DNA of 64,000 nucleotides, from NCBI GenBank assembly GCA_964540965.1, contig CAZIOT010000005.1, positions 1-64,000 on the forward strand. The letters are read 5' to 3'. The notes beneath the pieces were generated by a model, which saw only the letters and a program-made list of their open reading frames with translations, was not told the origin of the DNA and did not search any database. The translations under genes were made by a program, and so were the position numbers. Positions 49,650 to 57,640 of the stretch are shown piece after piece (within the stretch, counting starts at the first letter, position 1; each line of letters begins with the position of its first letter). This stretch comes from JADYZU01 sp964540965 (GTDB lineage: Bacteria; Pseudomonadota; Alphaproteobacteria; Rhodobacterales; Rhodobacteraceae).

Positions 49650-50485
49650 CCGCCGCTCACCGGCCGCACACCCGGCAGCGCGATGCGCGCCACCTGTTCG
49701 GCGATCGGTTCGACCGACAGCGGATGCGTCTCGGCCGAGAAGCGCGCCGGATCGTCCAGGGGCTGCCAGCGCCGCCCGGCATAGACCTCGAGCGCGGAAA
49801 ACCGGCTCTTGTAGCCCATCTTCGGACTGCCTGGCACCCAATAGCCCAGATAGACGTAGGCCAGCCCCATCTCGGCCGCGATGCGGATATGGTCGAGGAT
49901 GACATAGGTGCCCAGGCTGTCACGGTCGCGCCCGGCGTCATAGAACGAATAGACCATAGACAGCCCGTCATCGAGGATGTCGGTCAGGCAGACAGCGGTC
50001 AGCCCGGCGCGGTCATCGCCCTCGCGCGCGGGGTCGGAATATTCGACAAGCCGCGAACGGATCGGGGTTTCCTCGACCATGGCGGCGAATTCGAAGATGT
50101 CCATGTCGGCCATGCCGCCATCGGCATGCCGGCTGTCGAGGTAGTCGCGGAACAGCGCGAACTGTTCCTCGGTCGCCCAGGGGCTGGTGGCACGGCGGCG
50201 CAGGTGGCCGTTCTTGCGCATCACCCGCGCCTGGCTTTTCGAGGGCCGGAAATCGGCGACGCGGATCCGGGCCGACAGGCAGGCCGTGCAATCGGCGCAG
50301 GACGGGCGGTAAAGCACGTTCTGGCTGCGACGAAAGCCCTGTTTCGACAGGGCATCGTTCAGCCGTTCCGCCTGATCGCCCTGCAGCGCGGTGAACAGCT
50401 TGCGTTCCATCCGCCCGTCAAGATACGGGCAGGGCTGCGGTGCCGTCACGTAGAATTGCGGCGCGATGGGAAGCGTGTGGCGCAT
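49646..50485 (-). CDS. bpt: Aspartate/glutamate leucyltransferase (N-end rule)
   Basis: Transfers leucine from Leu-tRNA to proteins with N-terminal Asp or Glu, marking them for ClpS/ClpAP, 279 residues. The N-terminal domain contains the Cys cluster of the ATE/Bpt family (LYRPSCADCTACLSARIRVA, about 57-76). The GNAT-like C-terminal domain has the YVYLGYWVPGSPKMGYKSRF motif (about 224-243). Start ATG 50485 (MRHTLPIAPQFY) fits the family; a longer reading is unrelated. Bpt is the usual bacterial form; the arginyl-specific Ate cannot be excluded. Confidence 0.92.
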   Translation of the reverse strand: MRHTLPIAPQFYVTAPQPCPYLDGRMERKLFTALQGDQAERLNDALSKQGFRRSQNVLYRPSCADCTACLSARIRVADFRPSKSQARVMRKNGHLRRRATSPWATEEQFALFRDYLDSRHADGGMADMDIFEFAAMVEETPIRSRLVEYSDPAREGDDRAGLTAVCLTDILDDGLSMVYSFYDAGRDRDSLGTYVILDHIRIAAEMGLAYVYLGYWVPGSPKMGYKSRFSALEVYAGRRWQPLDDPARFSAETHPLSVEPIAEQVARIALPGVRPVSGG

Positions 50486-50621
50486 GACGCGGGTCTGGGC
50501 GGGGAAATCCGGGGCACAAGTCCCCCCAAGGTAGCAACGCCCCGGCCCGCCGCCAAGCCCCGTGTCGGGGGGATGCGCGAACGGTGCCGGCGGCGCCGTT
50601 TCCGGCACCGCCCGCCGCCCG

Positions 50622-51071
50622 TCACGCCGGGCGGTTGATCGCCGCGGTGCCCAGCAAAAGGTCGGTCAGGCCCTGTCCACGCCCCAGCGCCACCATCATG
50701 ACCGCCGAAACGATCTGCACCGGGAACACCGCGAAGGACAGGTAAAGCCCCGCGACATGCAGGAAGGCGGTCGCGGCCGACAGCCTGAGGCCGTCGCGTT
50801 CGCGGATCTCGATGGCCATCAGCCGCATGCCCCAGGTGGCCGATCCCGAGGCCAGCGTGGCCCAGCGATAGAAGAAGCCGACCACGCCGATGAAGAACGG
50901 GAAGAAGAACAGCGCCGCGAAGGCCGTGAAGGGCAGGATCACCAGCGCGAGCACGAAGATCAGCGCGAAATCCACGGCAAAGGCGAAAGCCCGCTTGACC
51001 GCGACCCCTTCGTAGAACGCCGCCTCGCGCGCGGGGTCGGGCAGGCCGGGGGCGGGATAGGCATGGGTCAT
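50622..51071 (-). CDS. RDD family membrane protein
   Basis: Membrane protein of 149 residues with about three helices: FAFAVDFALIFVLALVILPF (about 30-49), AFAALFFFPFFIGVVGFFYR and VAGLYLSFAVFPVQIVSAVM. The family's RxxA-x-xxD arginine-aspartate pattern appears as VKRAFAFAVDF, and the second part has GMRLMAIEIRERDG. RDD proteins have been linked to transport or ion exchange, with function mostly unknown. It is downstream of two DUF2852 genes on the same strand. Confidence 0.85.
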   Translation of the reverse strand: MTHAYPAPGLPDPAREAAFYEGVAVKRAFAFAVDFALIFVLALVILPFTAFAALFFFPFFIGVVGFFYRWATLASGSATWGMRLMAIEIRERDGLRLSAATAFLHVAGLYLSFAVFPVQIVSAVMMVALGRGQGLTDLLLGTAAINRPA

Positions 51072-51095
51072 CGGGCTTTCCTTCGGTCAGAGGGG

Positions 51096-51551
51096 TCAGG
51101 CGGGCGGGCTGTCGCTGTCGCGGGTGGCGCGGTCGTCCATGAAGCGGTCGAATTCGCGCTGGTCCTTGGCATCGCGCAGCCGGGTCAGGAAATCCTCGAA
51201 CGACTTCTGTTCCTGTTCGAGGCGGTTCAGCATGTCCTGGCGATAGGCGTCGAAACTTGCATTGCCCGTCGGACGCTGCGCCACGCTTTCGGTGCCGGGC
51301 ATCACCGCGCCGATCACCCGGTCGATGGCATCCGCCGCATGGGGCCGCGGCGGGCCAAAGCCGCGCCAGGCGATGAACAGGGCCAGCACGATCCCGGCCG
51401 GCCAGAAATGGACGAAGGCAAGCACGGTCGCCACGATGGCGAAGCCGGCGTAGAAGATCAGGCCAAGAACCTGAAGCGCGAAGGGCTGGAACCGGGCGTC
51501 GGCCTCGGCCTCGGGCGAGGGGACGGCGCAGGACGGAATGCTGGTCATCAT
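51096..51551 (-). CDS. DUF2852 protein, copy 2
   Basis: Protein of 151 residues. One or two membrane helices lie in VLGLIFYAGFAIVATVLAFV and HFWPAGIVLALFIAWRGFG (about 29-66). The cytoplasmic C-terminal part (SFDAYRQDMLNRLEQEQKSF, EDFLTRLRDAKDQREFDRFM) is a charged helical segment closely resembling the next gene's, so the pair are tandem paralogues. DUF2852 function is unknown. A strong hairpin separates it from the copy upstream. Confidence 0.85.
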   Translation of the reverse strand: MMTSIPSCAVPSPEAEADARFQPFALQVLGLIFYAGFAIVATVLAFVHFWPAGIVLALFIAWRGFGPPRPHAADAIDRVIGAVMPGTESVAQRPTGNASFDAYRQDMLNRLEQEQKSFEDFLTRLRDAKDQREFDRFMDDRATRDSDSPPA

Positions 51552-51568
51552 GATGCTCCCTGTGGACG

Positions 51569-51593
51569 GGGGGCCGCTTTGGGCGCGGCCCCC
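51569..51593 (-). terminator. Hairpin between the two DUF2852 genes
   Basis: A perfect 9-bp GC stem (51569-51577 with 51585-51593, 7-nt loop) lies in the 49-bp gap between the paralogues. No U-run follows. It may attenuate read-through into the downstream copy or protect the upstream message. Confidence 0.45.
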
Positions 51594-51600
51594 TCGAGTG

Positions 51601-52188
51601 TCATTGCGCCGAAGGTTCCTTCATGGCGTCGTCATCGGGCGCTGCCGGACGGCGGGCACGGTCGGCCATGAATTCGTCGAATTCGGCCTTGTCCTTGGCG
51701 TTGCGCAGCCGCGAGAGGAATTCCTCGAAGGCGCGCTGTTCGTCCTCGAGCCGGCGCAGGGTGTCGGTCTTGTAGCTGTCGAAGGCCGAATTGCCCGAGG
51801 GGCGCATCGCGGCGCGGGCGGCGTGGAACTGGGCCCGGCGGTCGCCGTTGTCGGCCCAGCGGGCGCGGGCGTCATCGCGGCTCCAGCCGCGGCAGGAAGA
51901 TTGTCCGAACATGCGTTTGCTCCAGATCATGTAGGCAAGAAGGGCAAGGCCCACCGGCCAGACAAAGACGAAGGCGAGGACCATCACCACGATCCAGGCG
52001 CCGCGGCCGCGGTCGTCCAGCCAGGCTTCGGCGCGGCGCAGCATCGGCGGCCGGCCATAGGCGCGGTCGTCGCGGCGAAAGTCGTCGCGGCCGTAGGTGT
52101 CGCCGGGACGGCTGTGCGGGCCGCCGAAACGGTCGCCGTGACGGTGGGCGCCGCTGTCCCACGGCGGCTGGATATCGGTGCTGGTCAT
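51601..52188 (-). CDS. DUF2852 protein, copy 1
   Basis: Protein of 195 residues. A charged, Arg/Asp/His/Gly-rich N terminus (about 1-60) precedes a membrane helix pair (GAWIVVMVLAFVFVWPVGLA, LLAYMIWSKRMFG, about 63-97). A helical C terminus (AFDSYKTDTLRRLEDEQRAF, EEFLSRLRNAKDKAEFDEFM) closely matches the downstream copy. Start ATG 52188 has GGAG 6-9 nt upstream; the longer frame crosses the probable promoter. Upstream are two copies of a 19-bp dyad, so it is probably tightly regulated. No known role. Confidence 0.85.
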   Translation of the reverse strand: MTSTDIQPPWDSGAHRHGDRFGGPHSRPGDTYGRDDFRRDDRAYGRPPMLRRAEAWLDDRGRGAWIVVMVLAFVFVWPVGLALLAYMIWSKRMFGQSSCRGWSRDDARARWADNGDRRAQFHAARAAMRPSGNSAFDSYKTDTLRRLEDEQRAFEEFLSRLRNAKDKAEFDEFMADRARRPAAPDDDAMKEPSAQ

Positions 52189-52224
52189 CTGCGTCTCCTC
52201 GGTGTCGCGGCGGGCTGCCGGTTG

Positions 52225-52243
52225 ATGTGAATTGCTTTCACAT
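52225..52243. promoter_or_regulatory. 19-bp perfect dyad, proximal copy (candidate operator)
   Basis: ATGTGAA-N5-TTCACAT, a perfect 7+5+7 inverted repeat, 37-55 bp upstream of the DUF2852 start and near the expected transcription start. A related copy lies 57 bp further upstream. The half-site resembles CRP/FNR-type TGTGA, but the spacing is one base too long for CRP. Confidence 0.65.
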
Positions 52244-52246
52244 AGA

Positions 52247-52276
52247 GGCATATCGTGACGCCGGCCCCCGGTTCAA
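52247..52276 (-). promoter_or_regulatory. Candidate DUF2852 promoter
   Basis: On the reverse strand TTGAAC (52271-52276) and TATGCC (52247-52252) are 18 bp apart, lying between the two dyads. A start near 52240 would fall inside the proximal dyad. Confidence 0.4.
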
Positions 52277-52281
52277 GAGGA

Positions 52282-52300
52282 AAGTGAAAGAGATTTACAT
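52282..52300. promoter_or_regulatory. 19-bp dyad, distal copy (candidate operator)
   Basis: AAGTGAA-N5-TTTACAT matches the proximal dyad in 12 of 14 arm positions with the same 5-bp centre. Centres are 57 bp apart. Two copies flanking a promoter are expected of a looping or cooperative repressor. Confidence 0.55.
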
Positions 52301-52416
52301 TGGGCCGCGCGGTGGCGGAATCTGGCCGGTGCGGCGCGTGGGTGGAGAGGCCGGGGGCGCTTCGCCCCGTCGCCATTGTCGCTCGGACCAATGGCGCGAC
52401 AACGGCAACCCCCCCG

Positions 52417-52439
52417 AGGATATTTATGGACGAAGAATG
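52417..52439 (+). repeat. Dispersed intergenic repeat, copy 2 (GGATATTT-type)
   Basis: AGGATATTTATGGACGAAGA plus 3 bases match 20 of 23 positions of the copy downstream of recA at 17825-17847. It is preceded by a run of Cs. Confidence 0.6.
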
Positions 52440-52495
52440 AACAGAGGGCGGGGCTTCCTGAAGCGTTTGGCGGACAAGGGCCGCGGCGCCGCGCC

Positions 52496-52966
52496 TTACC
52501 CGGTGAAATCGCCGATCCGGCCGCCGCTGACCCGGATCAGGTCGTCGGGCGCGATGGCGAAGATGTGGCGCGGGGTGCCGGCGGCGGCCCAGACCACGGC
52601 GAATCCGGTCAGCCGCGGATCGACCCAGACCGGCAGCGGCGCCGGATGGCCGACCGGCGACACGCCGCCGATGGCAAAGCCTGTCTGCGCGCGCACGGTG
52701 TCGGCATCGGCGCGGGTCAGGGCCTCGCCGGCCAGGGCCGCGGCGCGGGCGGCATCGACCTGGTTGCCGCCGGCGGTCAGGAACAGCACGACGCGGCCGC
52801 TTTCGACCCCCTGAAAGATGATCGACTTGGCGATCTGGTCCAGGGCGCAGCCGGCGGCATCGGCGGCCTGTTGCGCGGTGCGCGTCTCGGCCGCCATCTC
52901 CAGCGGCGTGATGTCCAGCCCCGCGGCATGCAGCGCCGCGGTCACCCGTTTCAGGCTCTTGCTCAT
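52496..52966 (-). CDS. YbaK/ProX-family aminoacyl-tRNA deacylase
   Basis: Trans-editing enzyme of the INS superfamily, 156 residues, that hydrolyses mischarged tRNA (Cys-tRNA-Pro for YbaK, or Ala-tRNA-Pro for ProXp). The catalytic lysine lies in LDQIAKSIIFQ (about K48), with GGNQVDAARAAALAG and the loop GFAIGGVSPVGHPAPLPVWV (about 97-116), the GxxxPxG signature. Which mischarged tRNA it clears cannot be fixed. It overlaps the oxidoreductase gene by 4 nt. Confidence 0.9.
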   Translation of the reverse strand: MSKSLKRVTAALHAAGLDITPLEMAAETRTAQQAADAAGCALDQIAKSIIFQGVESGRVVLFLTAGGNQVDAARAAALAGEALTRADADTVRAQTGFAIGGVSPVGHPAPLPVWVDPRLTGFAVVWAAAGTPRHIFAIAPDDLIRVSGGRIGDFTG

Positions 52967-53541
52967 GCGAAATCCCTGTCCAGCACGCGGTCGATCCGCG
53001 CCAGATGCGCGGCAAGCCGCTCTGGCGCCACCTGTTCGGCGGCGTATAGCGGCAGCAGCCGGACCTGCGCCTTGGGTGCGCAGGGCCGCACCACGCCCCA
53101 TTTCAGCACCCGCGCCATCGGGCGCCGCAGCACCAGCCGGTCTACCCACCAGGGCGAGCCGAGCGTGGTCAGCGCCAGCACCTGCCGCAAACCGTGCAGC
53201 CGCGGGATCATCGGCCCGCCGCCTGGCGTGTGGTCAAAGGCGACGCCGGGCAGAAAGCTGCGGTCGATCCAGCCCTTGAGGATTGCCGGCATCCCGAACC
53301 ACCAGGTCGGGAACACCAGCACCAGCGCCGCGGCCTGTTGCAGGCCGGCATGGTCCTCGAAGGCGTCGCCGTAATAGGCGCCGCGTTCCCCGGGGCCCAG
53401 CCTTGGGTCGAACCCTTCGGCGTAAAGGTCGCGGCGGCGGACGACATGGCCGCGCGCGGCCAGACCGCCGGCGGCATGATCGGCGATGTGGGCGGTCAAG
53501 CTATCGGCCAGCGGGTGGGCCACCACCATCAGCACATCCAT
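52963..53541 (-). CDS. NAD(P)H-dependent flavodoxin-fold oxidoreductase
   Basis: Quinone-reductase type flavoprotein (KefF/MdaB/NQO1-like), 192 residues. N-terminal MDVLMVVAHPLADSLTAHIA (1-20) is the FMN/FAD phosphate loop. ALVLVFPTWWFGMPAILKGW with IDRSFLPGVAF (about 73-105) is the isoalloxazine region highly typical of this family. It would reduce quinones or act as a potassium-efflux partner; no kefC is nearby. Start ATG 53541. It is divergent from glnE with only 64 bp between start codons. Confidence 0.9.
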   Translation of the reverse strand: MDVLMVVAHPLADSLTAHIADHAAGGLAARGHVVRRRDLYAEGFDPRLGPGERGAYYGDAFEDHAGLQQAAALVLVFPTWWFGMPAILKGWIDRSFLPGVAFDHTPGGGPMIPRLHGLRQVLALTTLGSPWWVDRLVLRRPMARVLKWGVVRPCAPKAQVRLLPLYAAEQVAPERLAAHLARIDRVLDRDFA

Positions 53542-53605
53542 CCTGCCGCCCCCCTGTTTCGGGCAGGACATTGACCCTGCCGGCGGCGCCTTGCAAGGTC
53601 GCGCC

Positions 53606-56380
53606 ATGAGCTTTGCCGACCGCATGACCCGCGCACCCCATCCGTTCGATCCCGCGCGCGGGGACGATATCCTTGCCCAGATCGGCGACCCCGGCGACGG
53701 CGCCCTGCGCGACCTGATCGCCGGCACCGCCGGTTGCAGTCCCTATCTGGCCGGGCTGATCCAGCGCGAACGCGACTGGCTGCCCGCGGTCTGGGACGAT
53801 CCCGATGCCGCGGCAGGCGCGGAACTGGCGGCCGTCGCCGCCTGCGCCCCCGACCTCCTTCCGGTCAGGATGCGGCAGGCGAAACGGCGGATCGCCCTGG
53901 TCGCGGCGCTGGCCGATCTGGCCGGGGTCTGGCCGCTGGAAACCGTGACCGGAACGCTGACCCGGCTGGCCGATGCCTGCGTCCATGCGGCGATGGTCGC
54001 CCTTGTCGGCGCGGAAATCGCGCGCGGAAAGCTGCCGGGGCAGGGGCCCGAGGATGCCTCCACCGCCGGCGGCATGGTGGCGCTGGCCATGGGCAAGATG
54101 GGCGCGTTCGAGCTGAACTACTCCAGCGACATCGACCTGATCCTGGTGTTCGACGAGACCCGCTATTCGCGCGAGGATTACCCCGAGGCGCGGGCCGCGC
54201 TGGTCCGGGCCACGCGCAAGATGACCGGCTGGCTGTCCGATCCGACGGCCGAGGGCTATGTCTTTCGCACAGACTTGCGGCTGCGCCCCGATGCCAGCGT
54301 CACCCCGGTCTGCATCCCGATGGCCGGCGCCGAAGCCTATTACGAGGCCGAGGGCCGCACCTGGGAACGCGCCGCCTATATCAAGGCGCGGCCCTGCGCC
54401 GGCGACATCGCCGCGGGCGAGGGGTTCCTGAAGACCCTCACCCCCTTTGTCTGGCGCCGGCACCTTGATTTCGCCGCGATCCAGGATGCGCATGACATGC
54501 GGCTGCGGATCCGCGACCACAAGGGGCTGCATGGCTTTCAGCTTGCCGGGCACAACATGAAGCTTGGCCGCGGCGGCATCCGCGAGATCGAGTTCTTTAC
54601 CCAGACCCGCCAGCTGATCGCCGGCGGCCGCGACCCCAACCTGCGGGTGCGCGGCACGGTCGAGGGGCTGGCGCGGCTGGCCGTGGCGGGCTGGGTGCCG
54701 CCCGACACCGCGCAGACGCTGACCGGCCACTATCGCGCCCATCGCGAGGTCGAGCATCGGGTGCAGATGATCCACGACACCCAGACCCACGACCTGCCGT
54801 CCGGTGACGAGGGTTTCGCCCGCCTTGCCGCCTTCATGGGCATGACGGTGTTCGATCTGAAACGCGACCTGACCGACCGCATCGAAGAGGTCCACGCCCT
54901 GACCGAGGGCTTTTTCGCCCCCGGCCATGCCGCGCCCGAGCCACAGGACGATTTCGGTGCCGAGGTGACGGCGCGCTGGCTGACCTATCCGGCGCTGAAA
55001 TCCTCGCGCGCGGTGGAGATCTTCCGCCGGTTGCGGCCCGAAATCCTGCGCCGCCTCAAGGAAGCCGCCAAGCCCGACGAGGCGCTGCGTGAATTCGACG
55101 GCTTTCTGGCCGGCCTGCCTGCCGGGGTGCAGCTTTTCGCGCTGTTCGAGGCCAACCCGCAGCTGACGCGGCTGATCGTCGACATCTGCGCCACCGCCCC
55201 GGCGCTGGCCCGCTATCTGTCGCGCAATGCCGCGGTCTTTGATGCCGTCATCGGCGGGCGCTTTTTCGCGCCCTGGCCGGGCTTTGACGGGCTGAGCGCC
55301 GGACTGGCGGCCGCGCTGGCCCCGGTTGGCGATTATGAAAAGCGCCTCGATGCCGTGCGGCGCTGGATGAAGGAATGGCATTTCCGCATCGGCGTGCATC
55401 ACCTGCGCGGCCTGACCGGCGCTGCCGAGGCCGGCGCGCATTATGCCGACCTTGCCGAGGCGGTGGTCGCCGCCCTCTGGCCCGAGGTGGTTACGCAATT
55501 CGCGGCGAAACACGGCCCGCCGCCGGGGCAGGGCGCCGTGGTGCTGGGCATGGGCTCGCTCGGTGCGCAACGGCTGAATGCCGGGTCGGATCTGGACCTG
55601 ATCGTCCTTTACGATGCCGCCGGGGTCGAATCGTCCGATGGGCCGCGGCCTTTGGCCACCCGCGCCTATTATGCGCGGCTGACCCAGGCCCTGGTCACCG
55701 CCCTGACCGCCCCCACCGCCGAGGGCACGCTCTACGAGGTCGACATGCGGCTGCGCCCCTCGGGGCGGCAGGGGCCGGTGGCGACCGGCTGGGACGCCTT
55801 CCGCGCCTATCAGCAGGGCGAGGCCTGGACCTGGGAACACCTTGCCCTGACCCGCGCCCGGCCGCTTGCCGGCGATGGCGCGCTGGCCGCGGCGTTCGAA
55901 TCGTTCCGGCAGGGACTGTTGCGCGACAAGGCCGGCGGCGCGACGGTGCGGCAGGACGTCGCCGACATGCGCGCCCGCATCGCCGCCGCCAAGGCGCCGC
56001 AGGGCGACTGGGATGCCAAGACCGGGCCGGGCCGGCTGATGGATGTGGAACTTGCGGCTCAGACGGCGACCCTGCTGGCCGGCGCCGCCGCCCGCCGCCT
56101 GCCCGACCAGATCGCCGCCGGTGTCGCCGCGGGTGTGCTCGACGTCGCGGACGGCGCGGCGCTGGACCGCGCGGCGGGGTTCTTCTGGCAATTGCAGGCG
56201 GCGGCGCGGCTTCTGACCGGCGGCAGGCTCGACCCCGCCGCGCTGGGCGCGGGGGGGCTGGCCTTCGTCCTGCGCGAAACCGGCCAGCCCGATGTTGCGG
56301 CGCTGGCCGACGAGATTGCCGCTGTTTCCGCCGCAGCGGCGGAGGTGGTGGACCGGCTTCTGGCTGCGGGAGGGCAATGA
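53606..56380 (+). CDS. glnE: Bifunctional glutamine synthetase adenylyltransferase/deadenylylase
   Basis: Adenylylates and deadenylylates glutamine synthetase in answer to PII and glutamine, 924 residues. Two nucleotidyltransferase halves are present: the first with NYSSDIDLILVFDETRY (about 170-186) and the second with NAGSDLDLIVLYD (about 658-670), each carrying the two-aspartate G-S-D-x-D pattern; a helical linker lies between. Start ATG 53606 (MSFADRMTRAP) has AAGGTCG upstream; the longer upstream reading belongs to another frame's promoter region. It overlaps the next small gene by 4 nt. Confidence 0.95.
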   Translation: MSFADRMTRAPHPFDPARGDDILAQIGDPGDGALRDLIAGTAGCSPYLAGLIQRERDWLPAVWDDPDAAAGAELAAVAACAPDLLPVRMRQAKRRIALVAALADLAGVWPLETVTGTLTRLADACVHAAMVALVGAEIARGKLPGQGPEDASTAGGMVALAMGKMGAFELNYSSDIDLILVFDETRYSREDYPEARAALVRATRKMTGWLSDPTAEGYVFRTDLRLRPDASVTPVCIPMAGAEAYYEAEGRTWERAAYIKARPCAGDIAAGEGFLKTLTPFVWRRHLDFAAIQDAHDMRLRIRDHKGLHGFQLAGHNMKLGRGGIREIEFFTQTRQLIAGGRDPNLRVRGTVEGLARLAVAGWVPPDTAQTLTGHYRAHREVEHRVQMIHDTQTHDLPSGDEGFARLAAFMGMTVFDLKRDLTDRIEEVHALTEGFFAPGHAAPEPQDDFGAEVTARWLTYPALKSSRAVEIFRRLRPEILRRLKEAAKPDEALREFDGFLAGLPAGVQLFALFEANPQLTRLIVDICATAPALARYLSRNAAVFDAVIGGRFFAPWPGFDGLSAGLAAALAPVGDYEKRLDAVRRWMKEWHFRIGVHHLRGLTGAAEAGAHYADLAEAVVAALWPEVVTQFAAKHGPPPGQGAVVLGMGSLGAQRLNAGSDLDLIVLYDAAGVESSDGPRPLATRAYYARLTQALVTALTAPTAEGTLYEVDMRLRPSGRQGPVATGWDAFRAYQQGEAWTWEHLALTRARPLAGDGALAAAFESFRQGLLRDKAGGATVRQDVADMRARIAAAKAPQGDWDAKTGPGRLMDVELAAQTATLLAGAAARRLPDQIAAGVAAGVLDVADGAALDRAAGFFWQLQAAARLLTGGRLDPAALGAGGLAFVLRETGQPDVAALADEIAAVSAAAAEVVDRLLAAGGQ

Positions 56381-56667
56381 TGGGCGGGCGCGATGCACTG
56401 GACCCCAAGGGGCTGATCGCCGAAAGCTACCGGATCGAAGGGATTACCGCCCCGGAATGCCGGTCGATCTTCCTAGACTGGGCGTTGAGCCTGCCGGTCG
56501 ACGCCGATGCCGCCGGCTCGATTCGCGCGCTTCTTGCACGGGGCGTGGGGCCGGAAAGCCATCCGATGACGCAGGTTCTGCGCGACGGGCTGGCCGATCC
56601 GAATCTTGGCGCCGCGCTGCCGCAACGGCGCGGTGGCCGCGCCGGCCGGTTCGGCGGACAATCCTGA
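56377..56667 (+). CDS. Small conserved-type protein coupled to glnE
   Basis: Unrecognised cytoplasmic protein of 96 residues overlapping the glnE stop by 4 nt (ATGATG), hence translationally coupled. Visible parts: an acidic helical middle (GLIAESYRIEGITAPECRSI, FLDWALSLPVD), RALLARGVGPESHPMTQVL, and a basic glycine/arginine tail (RRGGRAGRFGGQS). No signal peptide or membrane helix. I recall similar short genes after glnE in Rhodobacterales but no function. ATG 56380 is an equally possible start. Confidence 0.75.
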   Translation: MMGGRDALDPKGLIAESYRIEGITAPECRSIFLDWALSLPVDADAAGSIRALLARGVGPESHPMTQVLRDGLADPNLGAALPQRRGGRAGRFGGQS

Positions 56668-56682
56668 ACAAAGGGGGGTGCC

Positions 56683-57099
56683 ATGCTGCGCCGTGCCGCT
56701 TTCGCCCTGGCCCTGTTGCCCTTGCCGGCGCAGGCGATGCTCGAACCCTGCCATTATGACGAGGCTCTGCGCGCCGCGACCATCGTCGTGCAGGTGGCGC
56801 CTGTCCTGATCGGCGGCCCCGACGATCAGGGCTGGTGCGCGGTCGAGGCGACGGTGCTGCGGTCCTTTGCCGGATCGCTGGCCGAAGGTGACCGGCTGAC
56901 CACCACCTTGCCCTGCCAGCAGCCCGAGGGCCTGGTCGGACCGGTGCACTGGCAGGACCTTGCCGCACTGAACGCGGCGCCGGTGCTGGAACTGCACCTG
57001 AACGCCGATCTCTCGGTCGCGGGGCACGGCGCCGGATTGCGCCTGCTGGAGGCCGCGACCAAGGTGCCGGCGCTGGTGCCGGGCCCGGCCTGCGACTGA
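56683..57099 (+). CDS. Secreted small protein of unknown function
   Basis: Protein of 138 residues with a signal peptide (MLRRAAFALALLPLPAQAML). The mature part contains four cysteines (23, 52, 76, 137: PCHYDEA, QGWCAVEA, TLPCQQPEG, final PACD) that could form two disulfides, and an alternating strand pattern (IVVQVAPVLIGG, VEATVLRSFAGSL) suggesting a small beta domain. GGGG precedes the ATG. It lies 15 bp after the small glnE-linked gene. I do not recognise a family. Confidence 0.7.
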   Translation: MLRRAAFALALLPLPAQAMLEPCHYDEALRAATIVVQVAPVLIGGPDDQGWCAVEATVLRSFAGSLAEGDRLTTTLPCQQPEGLVGPVHWQDLAALNAAPVLELHLNADLSVAGHGAGLRLLEAATKVPALVPGPACD

Positions 57100-57354
57100 G
57101 CCGGCGACGCGTTGCCGCAGGGCTTTTCCGACGCGGCGCGGATCGTCTGCCTGAGGGGAAAAACCCGCCTGCTTCCGCCATCTGGACGCCGAAGTTGCCA
57201 CCATGGATAAACCGCCCCAAGCGGTGCTGACCGGGCCCGGCGGCCATCCACGGGGCTTTATTTCGGTGACCCGGATGCCTATATTCCAGTGTGGTCAAGG
57301 GGTGCGGACGCCCGGCCCGCAAGGCCGCGCCGCGTGAAGGGTCGCGTGATACGA

Positions 57355-57370
57355 ACACCACATCTAGTGT
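57355..57370 (+). promoter_or_regulatory. NrdR-box-like site
   Basis: ACACCACATCTAGTGT matches 13 of 16 positions of the NrdR consensus ACACTATATATAGTGT, including both outer tetrads. It lies 31 bp upstream of the -35 candidate of the nrd operon. NrdR boxes usually come in pairs; I find no convincing partner, only a weak half-site ending at 57292. Confidence 0.65.
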
Positions 57371-57382
57371 GACGCTGCCGGG

Positions 57383-57391
57383 TTATCCCCA
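57383..57391 (+). promoter_or_regulatory. DnaA-box-like sequence
   Basis: TTATCCCCA differs by one base from the canonical TTATCCACA box. In Escherichia coli DnaA regulates nrdA, so this may tie the operon to replication. A single box is weak evidence. Confidence 0.35.
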
Positions 57392-57400
57392 CGTTATTGA

Positions 57401-57429
57401 TTGACCGCACGGCGGCGTGATGGCTAACT
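57401..57429 (+). promoter_or_regulatory. Candidate nrd promoter
   Basis: TTGACC (57401-57406), 17 bp, then CTAACT (57424-57429). The -35 is good and the -10 poor. It implies a leader of about 260 nt before nrdH. Confidence 0.4.
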
Positions 57430-57430
57430 G

Positions 57431-57640
57431 TCCCCGTCGTGGCGCCCGGAAAGACTCGGGCGGCGGGGAACCAGAAAGGGCCGGCCGGGTTGACCCGGAC
57501 CAGCCCCGCAAGACGGGGACGGATGCGGGAAAAACCAGCCGGAGGCACCGGCGGGCATAACCTGCGATCCCCGCGGCTGACCCGGCCCACGGCAGACCGG
57601 ACCGCGCGAGCGGCACCGGGGTGGGCCGGCGGAATACCGA
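57431..57640 (+). ncRNA. Hairpin-rich nrd leader, possible regulatory RNA
   Basis: At least four perfect local stems follow one another: CGCCCG/CGGGCG (57443-57462) nested inside CCCC/GGGG; CCGGG-TTGA-CCCGG (57485-57498); CCCCG-CAAGA-CGGGG (57503-57517); GCCGG-AGGCA-CCGGC (57538-57552). Order, a GGGGAACC segment and CAGCCCCGCAA vaguely recall an adenosylcobalamin riboswitch, which controls B12-independent reductases in some bacteria. The diagnostic GCAACTGT and AGGAGACC boxes are not present, so I do not call it one. Confidence 0.35.

Larger units (their letters stand above)
52189..52495. other. 307-bp gap between the DUF2852 and YbaK genes
   Basis: Holds the two 19-bp dyads and promoter near the DUF2852 side and the dispersed GGATATTT repeat near 52417. 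The remainder (about 52305-52410) is GC-rich with no reading frame or motif I can support. Confidence 0.6.

Noticed and set aside
53501..56398. 965-codon reverse-strand open frame over glnE
   Set aside because: Antisense shadow. glnE shows both nucleotidyltransferase motifs on the plus strand.
57431..57640. Cobalamin riboswitch upstream of nrdH
   Set aside because: Some segments resemble the class in order, but the diagnostic GCAACTGT, GCCACTG and AGGAGACC boxes are not found. I record only a structured leader.
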